Assembly (NCBI GenBank): GCA_037447655.1
Contig: JBBHKE010001565.1
Coordinates: 1 to 40,363, forward strand
DNA length: 40,363 nucleotides
DNA from: Zygnema cylindricum
Taxonomy: Eukaryota > Streptophyta > Zygnematophyceae > Zygnematales > Zygnemataceae
Direction: 5' to 3'
Below, piece by piece: positions 40,178 to 40,363 of this stretch. Made by a program: the position numbers and the translations under genes. Under the pieces are notes generated by a model, which saw nothing but the letters and a program-made list of their open reading frames with translations, was not told where the DNA came from and did no database searches. Position 1 is the stretch's first letter; every line of letters begins with the position of its first letter.

Positions 40178-40363
40178 TAGCACGAAGAATCTACTCCTAA
40201 CGTACTTATTCAAAGTATCAATTACATGGGGACACACCTTACTACTTTAAGTGACGACTTTTGTAGAAAACGAGAAAAACAAGTTCGGGGAATCTTCACT
40301 AGAAAACAAATTTCTCCCGCTAAATGTTTTTTTTTTTACTTTTTAACCCTTTGTGCTCGGATT

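Overview
The window looks like heterochromatin-like, transposon-filled DNA from a land plant (streptophyte). No bacterial gene organisation is present: no operons, ribosome binding sites or intact host genes. The plant assignment rests on Ty1/copia and chromodomain-type Ty3/gypsy LTR retrotransposons with plant-like pol motifs. It is also supported by primer-binding sites that match the plant initiator tRNA-Met as I recall it. The species cannot be fixed from the sequence. Every pol reading frame is broken, so the window is a record of insertions, decay and recombination.

Layout. (1) 1-3268: a cluster of TIR elements with TA target duplications (580-776, 784-1790, 2192-2390), plus short GTACGG-rich and TATCG-rich repeats. 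(2) 3274-14417: minus-strand copia family 1 as a tandem array, LTR-internal-LTR-internal-LTR, with a single CCTAC target duplication around the whole array. The middle LTR is a recombinant of the two outer LTRs, the expected product of an unequal LTR-LTR crossover. (3) 14807-22148: plus-strand gypsy copy 1 with target duplication AGATG. (4) 22154-23153: about 1 kb without an identifiable gene. (5) 23159-38121: plus-strand gypsy copy 2 of the same family. Its 5' LTR is split by a 1.1-kb insertion carrying a 49/50-bp minisatellite. Its pol is split by a complete minus-strand copia family 2 (30186-36664). (6) 38127-40363: gene-free flank with one more TIR element (39961-40177).

The most interesting signal concerns the two copia families. 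Directly inside the 5' LTR each has a primer-binding site complementary to the anticodon arm of initiator tRNA-Met, not to its 3' end. This implies half-tRNA priming, as in Drosophila copia and yeast Ty5. Because the anticodon is CAU, the site contains ATG, and in both families that ATG is in frame with Gag. The open frame also runs upstream into the LTR in the same phase. A second unusual signal is an 85-nt class-II tRNA-like segment in both LTRs of copia family 2. All element boundaries, target duplications and divergence counts were found by eye.
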